NCBI GenBank assembly: GCA_035546295.1
Contig: DATKBT010000027.1
Span: 54,732 to 118,731 of the forward strand
DNA: 64,000 nt
Direction of reading: 5' to 3'
Source of the DNA: DATKBT01 sp035546295
Lineage (GTDB): Bacteria > Acidobacteriota > Thermoanaerobaculia > Multivoradales > Multivoraceae
Shown: piece by piece, positions 36,913 to 47,411 of the stretch
Layout: every line of letters starts with the position of its first letter
Numbering within the stretch: the first letter of the stretch is position 1
The notes under the pieces: generated by a model
Told to the model about the DNA's origin: nothing
Database searches by the model: none
What the model saw: the letters and a program-made list of their open reading frames with translations, nothing else
Program-made: the position numbers and the translations under genes

Positions 36913-38850
36913 TCAATCGTCGTCCCCGCGGCCGATGTCGACCCCCACCGTCGAGGAGGTGAAGCCGTAGTCGTCGTGCACCCCGATCGCGATCGCGCCG
37001 CCGCCCGCCTGGAGCGTCATCTCGGTGGCGTAGTCGACGGTCTGCGTGAGCGCCCAGGCGAGGTCCCGATGAACCACCTCGAGGGGCATGCGGACCAGCA
37101 CCGGATCGGAGACGCGACCTCGGTCGTCGCGGGCGATGAGCTGGATCGAGAGCTTGCCGCGGTGGACCCTCGCGTCGGGGAGCAGCACCAGGTTCGCCAT
37201 CGGCACCCTGATCTCGAGAGGCACGGTCGCCCGGCCGCCCTTCCTCGCCTGCTTCGCCTTGCCGACCTCGACCCGGACGTCGAGCGGGTTGTCCTCGACG
37301 CCGAGGGTGAGAGTCGAGAGCGTGCGATCGGCCATCCTCTGCTCGGCCGACTTGTCGCGGTACTCGGTCGGATGCCGCAGCCTGACCCCGGGTCGGCGGG
37401 CTCGCACCTCGAGCCGGTGCAGCTCGCCGTCTCCCTGGTGGGGCGACGGGAAGGCGAGCGAGTAGTAGGCGCCGAGGTCGCGGGTGAGGTCCCCGAAGAA
37501 CCCCTCGAGCGCCGCCGAGCCGATCGCGCTCGACCCCACGGCGCCGCGACCGCCGGTGCGCTGCGACAGCCACTGCAGCCCGTCCCCGGCCGCCGACGAA
37601 GGCGTCACCATCGGCACGCCGCTCTGCGTCGGCGCCCCGCGACCCGCGGCGCCGGCCAGATCGACCCCGCCGCCCGCACCGACCGGGTAGAACGCCACGC
37701 GGCTCGTGGTGGCGTCGGCGATCAGCTCCTCGAGCTGCCCCGTCGCATCGAGCGCGGAGGGTCCTCTCGGCGAGGCCCCCAGCCTCGAACCGTGCTCGAC
37801 CCCGTACTCCTCCCACCACATCCGCCACAGGAGCTCGGCCGGGCGCACCGGGAGCTGATCGGCCACGTAGATCAGCGCCTTGCGGCCAGGCAGCCCCGCC
37901 AGCGAGTCGAGGAACCGGTGCAGCGCGCCCAGGCTGCCGGTCACGTCGGCGTGCATCCGTTCGGTGATGCTGCGCGCCTCCTGGTAGGCCGACTGGGCGT
38001 CGAGCTCGGAAGTGCGCATCGAGGGCTCGGGCTGATCCGGCCCCGTCTGGCGGCTCTCGACCGCCTTGGGGGCCAGGCCCCAGAGGTCGATCGTGGTCCG
38101 GATCTCGGCGGTGTAGCCGGGGGGCGCCAGGTCTCCGAGCCGATCGAAGGCGGCGAGCACCTGTCGCCGGTCGTCGGTGAAGTCCTGCACGATCCTGACG
38201 TCCTCCCGGGACTTGGTTGCGACCAGGATCCTGGCGCCGCCGTCGATCAGGGGCTCGAGCTGCGCCGCCAGCGCCTCGAACACCTGCACGCGGCTGATCG
38301 GGGAGAGGAAGAGCTGATCGACCAGGACGATGACGCTGGCCGGCTCGGAGCGGCCGGCTGACTCCGGCTCCGACGCCTCCGCTCCGGCGTTCCCGGCCCG
38401 GGTCCAGGCCGCCGCCGTCTCGGCCGCCGCCGTCTCGGCGGCTGCCTTCTCGATCGCAACGTCGCCGGCCTCGGCCTCGTCGCCGAAGCTCTCGCCATCC
38501 CCCGGCCGCTGCCCAGCGACCCAGGTGAGGCTGGTGACCTCGACCGGCTCGCCGTCCACCAGGACCTCGAGGTCGTCGATCGTCAGGTCGGTCACCGGCT
38601 CGCCGTCGCGGGTCGCGAAGACCTCGACGCTCACCAGGCTGACCTCGACCGAGTCGATGAAGATGCCGTGGCGCCGGATCTCCTCGTCCTCCTGGCCGCG
38701 GGCGCTCGCCGAGGTCGCTGAGGCCGCCGAGAGCTGGGCGAGGAGCGCGATCGCGACCGCCGCGAAGCCCCGCGCGCCTCCGGGCGGGCGCGACGGGCGC
38801 CCGGAGGACCGGTGCGAGCCGTCGGGTCGCGGAAGCGGGCGACGCCTCAC
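36913..38850 (-). CDS. VWFA-related Acidobacterial-domain protein (paralogue C)
   Basis: About 645 residues from GTG 38850, which overlaps the preceding stop (GTGA); the track upstream of it is arginine-rich and excluded. A signal segment (FAAVAIALLAQLSAASATSA) is followed by VEVSLVSVEVFATRDGEPV...LTIDDLEVLVDG, an Ala-rich linker with AAAET repeats, and a VWA-like core beginning SVIVLVDQLFLSPIS with a degenerate metal motif (DQLFL). It ends with EYRDKS and the shared C-terminal domain (DNPLDVRVEVG to VPLEIRVPMANLVLLP). Closely parallels paralogues A and B. Second gene of the leftward operon. Confidence 0.87.
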   Translation of the reverse strand: MRRRPLPRPDGSHRSSGRPSRPPGGARGFAAVAIALLAQLSAASATSASARGQEDEEIRRHGIFIDSVEVSLVSVEVFATRDGEPVTDLTIDDLEVLVDGEPVEVTSLTWVAGQRPGDGESFGDEAEAGDVAIEKAAAETAAAETAAAWTRAGNAGAEASEPESAGRSEPASVIVLVDQLFLSPISRVQVFEALAAQLEPLIDGGARILVATKSREDVRIVQDFTDDRRQVLAAFDRLGDLAPPGYTAEIRTTIDLWGLAPKAVESRQTGPDQPEPSMRTSELDAQSAYQEARSITERMHADVTGSLGALHRFLDSLAGLPGRKALIYVADQLPVRPAELLWRMWWEEYGVEHGSRLGASPRGPSALDATGQLEELIADATTSRVAFYPVGAGGGVDLAGAAGRGAPTQSGVPMVTPSSAAGDGLQWLSQRTGGRGAVGSSAIGSAALEGFFGDLTRDLGAYYSLAFPSPHQGDGELHRLEVRARRPGVRLRHPTEYRDKSAEQRMADRTLSTLTLGVEDNPLDVRVEVGKAKQARKGGRATVPLEIRVPMANLVLLPDARVHRGKLSIQLIARDDRGRVSDPVLVRMPLEVVHRDLAWALTQTVDYATEMTLQAGGGAIAIGVHDDYGFTSSTVGVDIGRGDDD

Positions 38851-41057
38851 GACGAAGCCCTTCCCGGAGCGCCGGCGGCGAGCAGCCCGCGCACGCGCTC
38901 GATCTCGGCCGCGAACTGCTCGCGAGGCGCCGATTCGGCGAACAGCTCGAGCAGCGGGCGAGCCCGCTGCTGCTGGCCGGCGCTCCACTGGCGACCCGCG
39001 ATCGCGAGCAGCTTGGCGTGCTCGCGGGGATCGAGGGCGACCGCTTTGCGCCAGTGGGCGAGGGCCTCCTCGATCCGCCCGTCCTCGGTGTCGAGGACGG
39101 CGAGCGCGGTGAGGGCGCGCACGGTGTTTCGATCGAGCGCCAGCGCCCGCTCGAATGCCGCCCGCGCCTCCCGCCGCGCGCCCGCCATCAGCAGGTGGGT
39201 GCCCTCGTAGACGGCCACCATCGGATTGTCGGGCTCGAGCCTTCGCGCCTTCTCGATCGCGGCCATCGCCTCGCCGGGGCTGCCGCTTCGAGCGAGCGCC
39301 AGGCTGCGCATGAACAGCACGTCGAGGTCGGGGCGTTGGCGCGCCGCGTGCGCGGCGCTGAGCTCCACCGCCTCGCGCGCGCGGCCGGCCCGGGTCAGGT
39401 AGGAGAGCAGGCTCGCCAGCGCGCCGGCATCGTCCGGCTGGAGCTCGAAGGCGCGTCGCATCGCCATGATGGCGGCCTCCAGGTCACCGAGGTCGTGCTC
39501 GATCTGGGCCAGCGTCATCAGCGCCACGCGCATCCCGGGACGCCGGCCGACCAGGTCGCGACACCGCGAGCGCGCCGCCTCGAGCCGGCCCGCGGAGTAC
39601 AGCCCCGTGATCTCGCGCAGCTCGGCGTCGAGGCCGATCAGCCGCTTCGGGTCGTCCTCCTCGGTGTAGCTCTCCTTGGCCTCGGCGTCGGCAACCAGGT
39701 AGCCGAGGCTCTCGAGCCGCTTGCGCGTCTCCTCGTCCTCGCCGGCCCGCTCCATTCCCGGGTCGGCGGTGAGCGCCGTCTCGAGCACTCCGTCGAGTAT
39801 CGAATCGAGCTCGCGCAAGCGCTCCGGCTCGCTCGCCGCCAGGTTGCGCTCCTCACCGGGATCGCTCTCGAGATCGTAGAGCTCGGGGATCGGCAGGCGG
39901 ATCGCCTTCCAGCCCTCGTGCACCACCCCGAGAAGCGGCGCCCAGCCGCGGTTGAGCTGGCCCGACAGCGCTTCGAAGTAGGTGGTGGTCGGGGAATCGG
40001 GCGACATCCCGGCGGCGAGACCGGCCAGGGACCGGCCCGACAGCCCGCTCGCTAGAGCGGCCGGGATCGGCTCCCCGAGCAGGTCGAGGACCGTCGGCAG
40101 GAGGTCGATCAGCCGCGCCGGCACGTCGACCACGCGGGGCGCGAGCAGGCGCGGCTGGTAGAGGATCAGGGGCACCCGCAAGGTGCTCTCGTAGGCGAAG
40201 ATGCCGTGGGTAGCCTCGCCGTGCTCGCCGAGCGCCTCGCCGTGATCGGAGGTGACGACGACCAGCGCGTCGCCATCCTCCGCCGCCGCCAAAATCGGCC
40301 CCAGCAGCGGCTCGAGCGCCGCGTCGGCGGCGGCCACTTCGCCGAGATAGGGATCGCGGGCGAGGCTTTGGTCGAACGGTGGAGGCGGCTGGTAGGGGTA
40401 GTGCGGCTCGTAGAGGTGGACCCAGGCGAACGAGGGGGGACCGGCGGAAGCCCTCTCGCCCTCCGCCAGCCAGCGGGCGGCGAGCGCCACGGTCTCGGCG
40501 CCCGCTCTCTCCTGCTCCAGCAGCGCCGGCCGGGTCCCGGCATCGACGAAGCCGTCCTCGTAGACGTCGAAGCCCCGATCGAGCCCGAACCGCGACGCGA
40601 GCGGGAAGGCGCTGACGAAGGCGCCGGTGCGGTAGCCCCGTTCTCCCAGGATCGAGGCCAGGGTCGCCTGGTCTTCGGAGAAGCGGTAGCCGGCGTTGTC
40701 GCGGACGCCGTGCTCGTGGGGCAGCCGCCCCGACAGGATCGTCGCGTGGGAAGGCAGGGTCACGACGTTGTGAGCCCGCGCCCGCTCGAAGCGGACGCCG
40801 CCATGCGCCAGCCGATCGAGCAGCGGCGTGGCGCTCCGCGCGTTGCCGTAGGCGCCGAGCGCGTCGGCGCGCAAGGTGTCGATGGTGATCAGCAGGACGT
40901 CGAGCCCCGGCTCGCGACGGACGCTCGGCGCCGTGGTCTCCTGGCTGCTAGAGGACGGCATCGTGGCCTCGCCGCCACCCAGGCTGTCGGCCGGGTCACA
41001 CCCCGTCGCCAGAACAGCCGCGACCGCGGCGAAGGCGATCGCCGCGACCCGGCGCAT
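38847..41057 (-). CDS. Alkaline-phosphatase-superfamily (sulfatase-like) lipoprotein with TPR tail
   Basis: A 736-residue lipoprotein: ATG 41057 follows AAGGAG, and the lipobox is LATGC (Cys20). Residues about 52-450 have the sulfatase fold: metal-binding LITIDTLRADALG, VVVTSDHGEALGEHG and a C-terminal LYDLESDPGEERNL. The nucleophile position, normally Cys or Ser within CxPxR and converted to formylglycine, reads TLPSH with Thr100, as in Thr-using phosphodiesterases and phosphatases of this superfamily. Residues about 500-730 are TPR helices (AIMAMRRAFELQPDDAGALASL). First gene of the five-gene VWA/TPR operon. It may hydrolyse a phosphodiester or phosphoester on an envelope polymer; sulfatase activity is unlikely. 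Confidence 0.87.
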   Translation of the reverse strand: MRRVAAIAFAAVAAVLATGCDPADSLGGGEATMPSSSSQETTAPSVRREPGLDVLLITIDTLRADALGAYGNARSATPLLDRLAHGGVRFERARAHNVVTLPSHATILSGRLPHEHGVRDNAGYRFSEDQATLASILGERGYRTGAFVSAFPLASRFGLDRGFDVYEDGFVDAGTRPALLEQERAGAETVALAARWLAEGERASAGPPSFAWVHLYEPHYPYQPPPPFDQSLARDPYLGEVAAADAALEPLLGPILAAAEDGDALVVVTSDHGEALGEHGEATHGIFAYESTLRVPLILYQPRLLAPRVVDVPARLIDLLPTVLDLLGEPIPAALASGLSGRSLAGLAAGMSPDSPTTTYFEALSGQLNRGWAPLLGVVHEGWKAIRLPIPELYDLESDPGEERNLAASEPERLRELDSILDGVLETALTADPGMERAGEDEETRKRLESLGYLVADAEAKESYTEEDDPKRLIGLDAELREITGLYSAGRLEAARSRCRDLVGRRPGMRVALMTLAQIEHDLGDLEAAIMAMRRAFELQPDDAGALASLLSYLTRAGRAREAVELSAAHAARQRPDLDVLFMRSLALARSGSPGEAMAAIEKARRLEPDNPMVAVYEGTHLLMAGARREARAAFERALALDRNTVRALTALAVLDTEDGRIEEALAHWRKAVALDPREHAKLLAIAGRQWSAGQQQRARPLLELFAESAPREQFAAEIERVRGLLAAGAPGRASS

Positions 41058-41144
41058 CGGCCGACTCCTTCGCACAGAGCAGCAAGCGAACGAGCGCATC
41101 CGCCGGAGCGAGCGGGCAGCCAATGGGGGTCCTAGCACGGGCTG

Positions 41145-43019
<1,875 letters not shown>

Positions 43020-43062
43020 GCCGGGTAGTGTATCGTTCGGCACGACGCAGCATCGCCCGAAC

Positions 43063-43077
43063 TGAATCGTTTAACCC
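43063..43077 (+). promoter_or_regulatory. LacI-type operator TGAATCGTTTAACCC between edd and eda
   Basis: It matches the TonB receptor operator at 15859-15873 at 14 of 15 positions. It lies 44 bases from edd and 47 from eda, so one bound repressor could control both directions. No clear -35/-10 pair was identified in this spacer. Confidence 0.65.
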
Positions 43078-43123
43078 GGACTCCCCCGGGTCGACACTCG
43101 ACCTTTTCTCGGACCCCCTCAGG

Positions 43124-43768
43124 ATGGACCCTTCGTTCGCGGATCCTCGCGACACGCCACTTCGCCGGCTCCTGCTCCGCTCACCGGTGCTCCCGGTGCT
43201 CACCGTGCCCGACGCCGAGGCGGCGCCGGACCTCGCGCGCGCCCTGCACGAGGGCGGGATCCCGGTCGTCGAGGTCACGCTGCGGACCGCGGCGGCCCTC
43301 GACGCGATCCGGCGGATCGCGGCCGAGGTTCCCGAGGTCGTGGTCGGCGCTGGAACCGTGACCCGTGCCGACGACCTGGCGAGGGCGCGCGACGCGGGAG
43401 CGCGGTTCGCCGTCAGCCCCGGTCTCACGCCGGGCCTCGCCGGCGCCGCCTCACGAAACGAGATCCCCCTCCTCCCCGGCGTCGCCACGGCGTCCGAGGC
43501 GATGGCCGCCCGCGATCTGGGCTTCGCGATCCTCAAACTCTTCCCCGCCGAGGCGATCGGCGGTCGCGAGCTCCTGCGCGCGCTCGCGGGACCGCTCCCC
43601 GAGCTCGAGTTCTGCCCGACCGGCGGTGTGGGACCCGAGAACTTCCGAGCGTACCTCGAGCTCCCCAACGTGATCAGCGTCGGCGGCTCGTGGGTGGCGC
43701 CGCGCGCCGCCGTCGAGGCCCGCGACTGGTCGCGAATCCGCGATCTCGCCAGAGAGGCGGCGTCGTGA
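43124..43768 (+). CDS. eda: KDPG aldolase
   Basis: A 214-residue class I aldolase that splits KDPG into pyruvate and glyceraldehyde-3-phosphate. The general-acid/base Glu50 in VVEVTLRT and the Schiff-base Lys138 in AILKLFPAEA are present, as is CPTGGVGPENFRAYLELPNV. Length is normal. Its stop overlaps the zwf start (GTGA), implying coupling. The ATG at 43124 is immediately after AGG, so its ribosome binding site is not classical. Confidence 0.95.
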   Translation: MDPSFADPRDTPLRRLLLRSPVLPVLTVPDAEAAPDLARALHEGGIPVVEVTLRTAAALDAIRRIAAEVPEVVVGAGTVTRADDLARARDAGARFAVSPGLTPGLAGAASRNEIPLLPGVATASEAMAARDLGFAILKLFPAEAIGGRELLRALAGPLPELEFCPTGGVGPENFRAYLELPNVISVGGSWVAPRAAVEARDWSRIRDLAREAAS

Positions 43769-45249
43769 CGACGCCGAAGACACAGCAGTCCGACGTTGCC
43801 TTCGACATGGTGGTGGTCGGCGGCACTGGCGACCTGGCGCTGCGCAAGCTGCTGCCGGCGCTCTACACCCTCGACAACTACGGTCGCATCTCGAAATCGG
43901 GGCGCATCATCGCAGTCGCCCGCTGGTCCGGCGACCGCCAGGCGTACCTCCGCTCGTTCGGCGAGCGGGCGCGCCAGCACATCGCTCCCGGGGAGCTGTC
44001 CGACGAGGCGTGGTCACGGTTCGCCGAGCGCCTCCACTACCTCGAGATGTCGGCGATCGACCCCGGCGCCTACGGCGAGCTCGCCGCGCTGCTCGCCGGG
44101 CACGAGGACCGCGTCCGCATCTTCTACCTCGCCACCTCGCCGGCTCTCTACGGTGACGTCTGCCGGGCGATCGCGGCCGCCGGCCTGGTCACCGAGACCT
44201 CGCGCATCGTCCTCGAGAAGCCGATCGGCCACGACCTCGCCTCGGCGCAAGAGGTCAACGCCGCGGTCGGCGCGGTCTTCGCGGAGACCCAGATCTACCG
44301 CATCGACCACTACCTGGGGAAGGAGACGGTCCAGAACCTGATGGCACTGCGCTTCGGCAACGCGCTGTTCGAGCCGATGTGGTGCGCCCAGCACATCGAC
44401 CACGTGCAGATCACGGTCGCCGAGAGCCTGGGGGTCGAGGGACGCGGCGAGTACTACGACACCACCGGCGCGCTGCGCGACATGGTCCAGAACCACCTGC
44501 TCCAGCTCCTCTGCCTGACCGCGATGGAGCCGCCCGCGCGCCTCGATCAGCACGCGATCCGCCAGGAGAAGATCAAGGTGCTGCAGGCGCTGCGACCGAT
44601 CACCCATCGCGAGGTGACGACCAACACCGTGTCGGGTCAGTACCGGGCGGGCGCCATCCGCGACCAGCCCGTGATCGGCTACGTCGATGAGCCGGAGGTC
44701 GCGGCGGACTCGACGACCGAGACCTTCGTCGCGCTCAAGGCCGACATCGACAACTGGCGGTGGGCGGGCACCCCCTTCTACCTGCGCACCGGCAAGCGCA
44801 TGGGGCATCCGGTCTCGGAGATCGTGCTCCAATTCCGCCGGGTGCCACACCTGCTGTTCCAAGACCTCGGGGAGGCGCTGCAGCCGAACCGGCTGATCTT
44901 CCGCCTCCAGCCCGACGAGTGCATCAAGCTGATGCTGATGGCCAAGGCGCCGGGCTCGGGGATCCTCCTGCGCCGCGAGTTCCTGAACCTGAGCCTCACC
45001 GATCGCCCTGGGGAGCGCAGCCTCGCCGCCTACGAGCGCCTCCTGCTCGACGTCATCCGCGGCATCACGACCCTGTTCATGCACCGCGACGAGGTCGAGG
45101 CGGCCTGGGCCTGGATCGAGCCGATCCTCGACGGCTGGAGCAACCGCCACGTACGCCCGCGCCTCTACGGCGCCGGCACCTGGGGCCCCACCGAGTCGGT
45201 CGCGCTGATCGTCAAGGACGATCGGCAGTGGTACGAGCACGTGGTGTGA
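43765..45249 (+). CDS. zwf: Glucose-6-phosphate 1-dehydrogenase
   Basis: A 494-residue NAD(P)-dependent oxidoreductase making 6-phosphogluconolactone. The GTG start overlaps the eda stop by four bases. The dinucleotide motif is GGTGDLALRKLLPAL and the active-site motif RIDHYLGKETVQNLMALRFGN is intact. Length is typical. It is followed after four bases by the lactonase gene, so the eda-zwf-pgl cluster is translationally packed. Confidence 0.97.
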   Translation: MTTPKTQQSDVAFDMVVVGGTGDLALRKLLPALYTLDNYGRISKSGRIIAVARWSGDRQAYLRSFGERARQHIAPGELSDEAWSRFAERLHYLEMSAIDPGAYGELAALLAGHEDRVRIFYLATSPALYGDVCRAIAAAGLVTETSRIVLEKPIGHDLASAQEVNAAVGAVFAETQIYRIDHYLGKETVQNLMALRFGNALFEPMWCAQHIDHVQITVAESLGVEGRGEYYDTTGALRDMVQNHLLQLLCLTAMEPPARLDQHAIRQEKIKVLQALRPITHREVTTNTVSGQYRAGAIRDQPVIGYVDEPEVAADSTTETFVALKADIDNWRWAGTPFYLRTGKRMGHPVSEIVLQFRRVPHLLFQDLGEALQPNRLIFRLQPDECIKLMLMAKAPGSGILLRREFLNLSLTDRPGERSLAAYERLLLDVIRGITTLFMHRDEVEAAWAWIEPILDGWSNRHVRPRLYGAGTWGPTESVALIVKDDRQWYEHVV

Positions 45250-45253
45250 CGGC

Positions 45254-45973
45254 ATGACCAACGAGCGCCACTTCGACGATCGCGAAGGGCTCGCCGAGAG
45301 CCTGGCGGCAGCGGTGGCGCGGTCGCTGGAGCAGGTGCTGACCGAGCGCGAGAGGGCGAGCCTGGTGGTGTCGGGCGGCACCACGCCCCTCCCCTTCTTC
45401 AAGGCGTTGCGCGACCGTGAGCTGCCCTGGGCACGGGTCGTCGTGACCCTGGCCGACGACCGCTGGGTGCCGGCCGATCATCCGCGCAGCAACGAAGGAC
45501 TGGTCCGCCGCGAGCTGCTGGTCGGTCCGGCCGCCGCGGCGAGCTTCGTCGGTCTGGTGAGGAACCACGGGACGCACGCAACGCCCGAGGAGGGGGTGGC
45601 GGCCTGTGAGGACGCATTGCGCGAGGTGCAGCGGCCGTTCGACGTCGTGGTGCTCGGGATGGGAACCGACGGACACACCGCTTCGTTGTTCCCGTCGGCG
45701 GCACAGACCGCGGGCGCGCGCGCCGACGACGCGCCCGGCCTCGGCTCGCCAGGCCGCGCGACCTGCGTCGCCGTGCATCCCGGAGGCGAGCTCGAGCCGC
45801 GCATCTCGCTCACGCTCCCGGCCCTGGTCGACTGTCGTCGACTGTACCTGCACTTCACGGGCGAGGAGAAGTGGCGCGTCTACCGGGACGCAATCGGCGG
45901 CCGCGAGAGCCTTCCGGTCGGCGAGGTGATGCGTCGCGTCGGACCGAGGGGCGCCGTCTACTGGGCTCCGTGA
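45254..45973 (+). CDS. pgl: 6-phosphogluconolactonase (SOL/DevB type)
   Basis: A 239-residue enzyme that hydrolyses 6-phosphogluconolactone. It shows LVVSGGTTPLPFFKAL, the DDRWVPADHPRSNEGLVRREL block and VVVLGMGTDGHTASLFP, all signatures of the DevB family. It begins four bases after zwf and completes the oxidative branch leading to Edd. It converges on the AAA ATPase gene with a 66-base gap. Confidence 0.96.
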   Translation: MTNERHFDDREGLAESLAAAVARSLEQVLTERERASLVVSGGTTPLPFFKALRDRELPWARVVVTLADDRWVPADHPRSNEGLVRRELLVGPAAAASFVGLVRNHGTHATPEEGVAACEDALREVQRPFDVVVLGMGTDGHTASLFPSAAQTAGARADDAPGLGSPGRATCVAVHPGGELEPRISLTLPALVDCRRLYLHFTGEEKWRVYRDAIGGRESLPVGEVMRRVGPRGAVYWAP

Positions 45974-46039
45974 CCGGCTGGTGGTCGCTGCTGGCTGGTC
46001 ACTCATCGGCCTCCGCCGCGCTGGCCGCCGGCGCGCACG

Positions 46040-47302
46040 TCAGGCCAGGAGCCGATGGACGGGGACCGCCCACACCCTGGCCGCCGGATCGAGGCATTCG
46101 ATCCGATCTCCCGTGTACGCCACGATCCCCGCCGCCCAACGAGGACCGAGACTCTCTGCCAGCCGGCGTAGCGGCGCGTGATCGCGCGCCGCGACCCGCC
46201 GGCTCTGCTTGATCTCCACGCCGAGCACGACTCCCTCGCCCTCGATCAGCAGGTCGACCTCGAATCCGGAATGCGTGCGATAGAAGGAGAGGTCGACCGG
46301 CAGCGCCATCGTCGACACCCACTTCGCGAGCTCGGCCACGACCAGCGTCTCGAACTGCTCGCCGTCGACGGGCCCCCACCGGCGCGTACCGTGGCGCAGC
46401 AGGCCGAGGTCGGTCCAGTAGAGCTTGGGAGTTTTGATCACCCGACTGCTGAGGTTCGAGTGGTAGGGCGGCAGCAGAACTGCCTGGTAGGTAAGCCGGA
46501 GGTACTCGAGGTAGCGCCGGGCCGTGGTGGCCGCGATACCGGCGTCCCGGGCCAGCTGGGAGTAGTTCAGCAGGCGGCCGGTTCGCAGCATGGCGAGCCG
46601 CTGGAGGGCTCGAAACGGGAGCAGATCGGCGAGCGTTGCGAGGTCGGTGAGGTCGCGCTCTAGGTAGGTCTGCTGGTAGGCGGCGAGCCATTCTCGCCGC
46701 TCCTCGTCGTCGAGCGGCAGGAGCGCCGGCATGCCCCCCCAGCTCGCGAGGTGATCGATCGCGGCTCGCGCCGCTTCGTCCTGCTCGCCGAGGAGGAGCG
46801 GCGAGCACGCCGCGAGCCGGCGCGCCGCCGCCGCAAGATCACGCAGCAGCTCGTCCAGTAGCGGTGGATCCGTGGAGCCTCGCACAGCCTCGGCGAGCTC
46901 GGCGGCGGTCAGCGGCCAGAGCTCGTAGACGAAGGCGCGACCGGCCAGCGTCTCGCGCACCCGGTCGAGGAGAAGGATGCGCGATGAGCCCAGCAGCACC
47001 GTGAAGTCAAGCGTCCCCTCGTCGTACGAGTACTTGACCTTCTCGAAGACGGACGGCTCCTTCTGCGCTTCGTCGATCACGGCGGCGCCGATCTCCTCCG
47101 CCCATCTGGCGGTGCGGACGCTCCGCACGACCTCGCGCAGCTCGATGCTGTCGAGGTTCAGGTAGCGGAGCGCTCCGTAGACCCCGCGAGCGAGCGTCGT
47201 CTTGCCGGTCTGCCGAGCACCGGTCATCACCACTAGGCGGCGCTGTTCGAGGGTCGGGAGTCGCTCGGTCAGAACGCGCTGAACCTGCCGATCGCTCCTC
47301 AT
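46040..47302 (-). CDS. AAA ATPase with DUF4143 domain
   Basis: A 420-residue ATP-binding protein. The P-loop GARQTGKT lies at residues 28-35, with a Walker B-like GAAVIDEAQKEP and TVLLGSSRILLLDRV further on. The C-terminal part (ARDAGIAATTARRYLEYLRL, FETLVVAELAKW, FEVDLLIEG) is DUF4143, whose end resembles PD-(D/E)XK nuclease-like folds. Such genes are widespread and often horizontally moved; function is unknown. Flanking sequence is slightly less GC-rich. It is likely unrelated to the neighbouring metabolic genes. Confidence 0.92.
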   Translation of the reverse strand: MRSDRQVQRVLTERLPTLEQRRLVVMTGARQTGKTTLARGVYGALRYLNLDSIELREVVRSVRTARWAEEIGAAVIDEAQKEPSVFEKVKYSYDEGTLDFTVLLGSSRILLLDRVRETLAGRAFVYELWPLTAAELAEAVRGSTDPPLLDELLRDLAAAARRLAACSPLLLGEQDEAARAAIDHLASWGGMPALLPLDDEERREWLAAYQQTYLERDLTDLATLADLLPFRALQRLAMLRTGRLLNYSQLARDAGIAATTARRYLEYLRLTYQAVLLPPYHSNLSSRVIKTPKLYWTDLGLLRHGTRRWGPVDGEQFETLVVAELAKWVSTMALPVDLSFYRTHSGFEVDLLIEGEGVVLGVEIKQSRRVAARDHAPLRRLAESLGPRWAAGIVAYTGDRIECLDPAARVWAVPVHRLLA

Positions 47303-47411
47303 GATGGTCAGATTACCTCAAAGATCGACCTCTACATGGTTGAATTTATTCCCTCGCGACCCAGTGCCTCCTGCCCACGGTCGCCTCTCGTCGATCAGCG
47401 AGACGTGCTCG

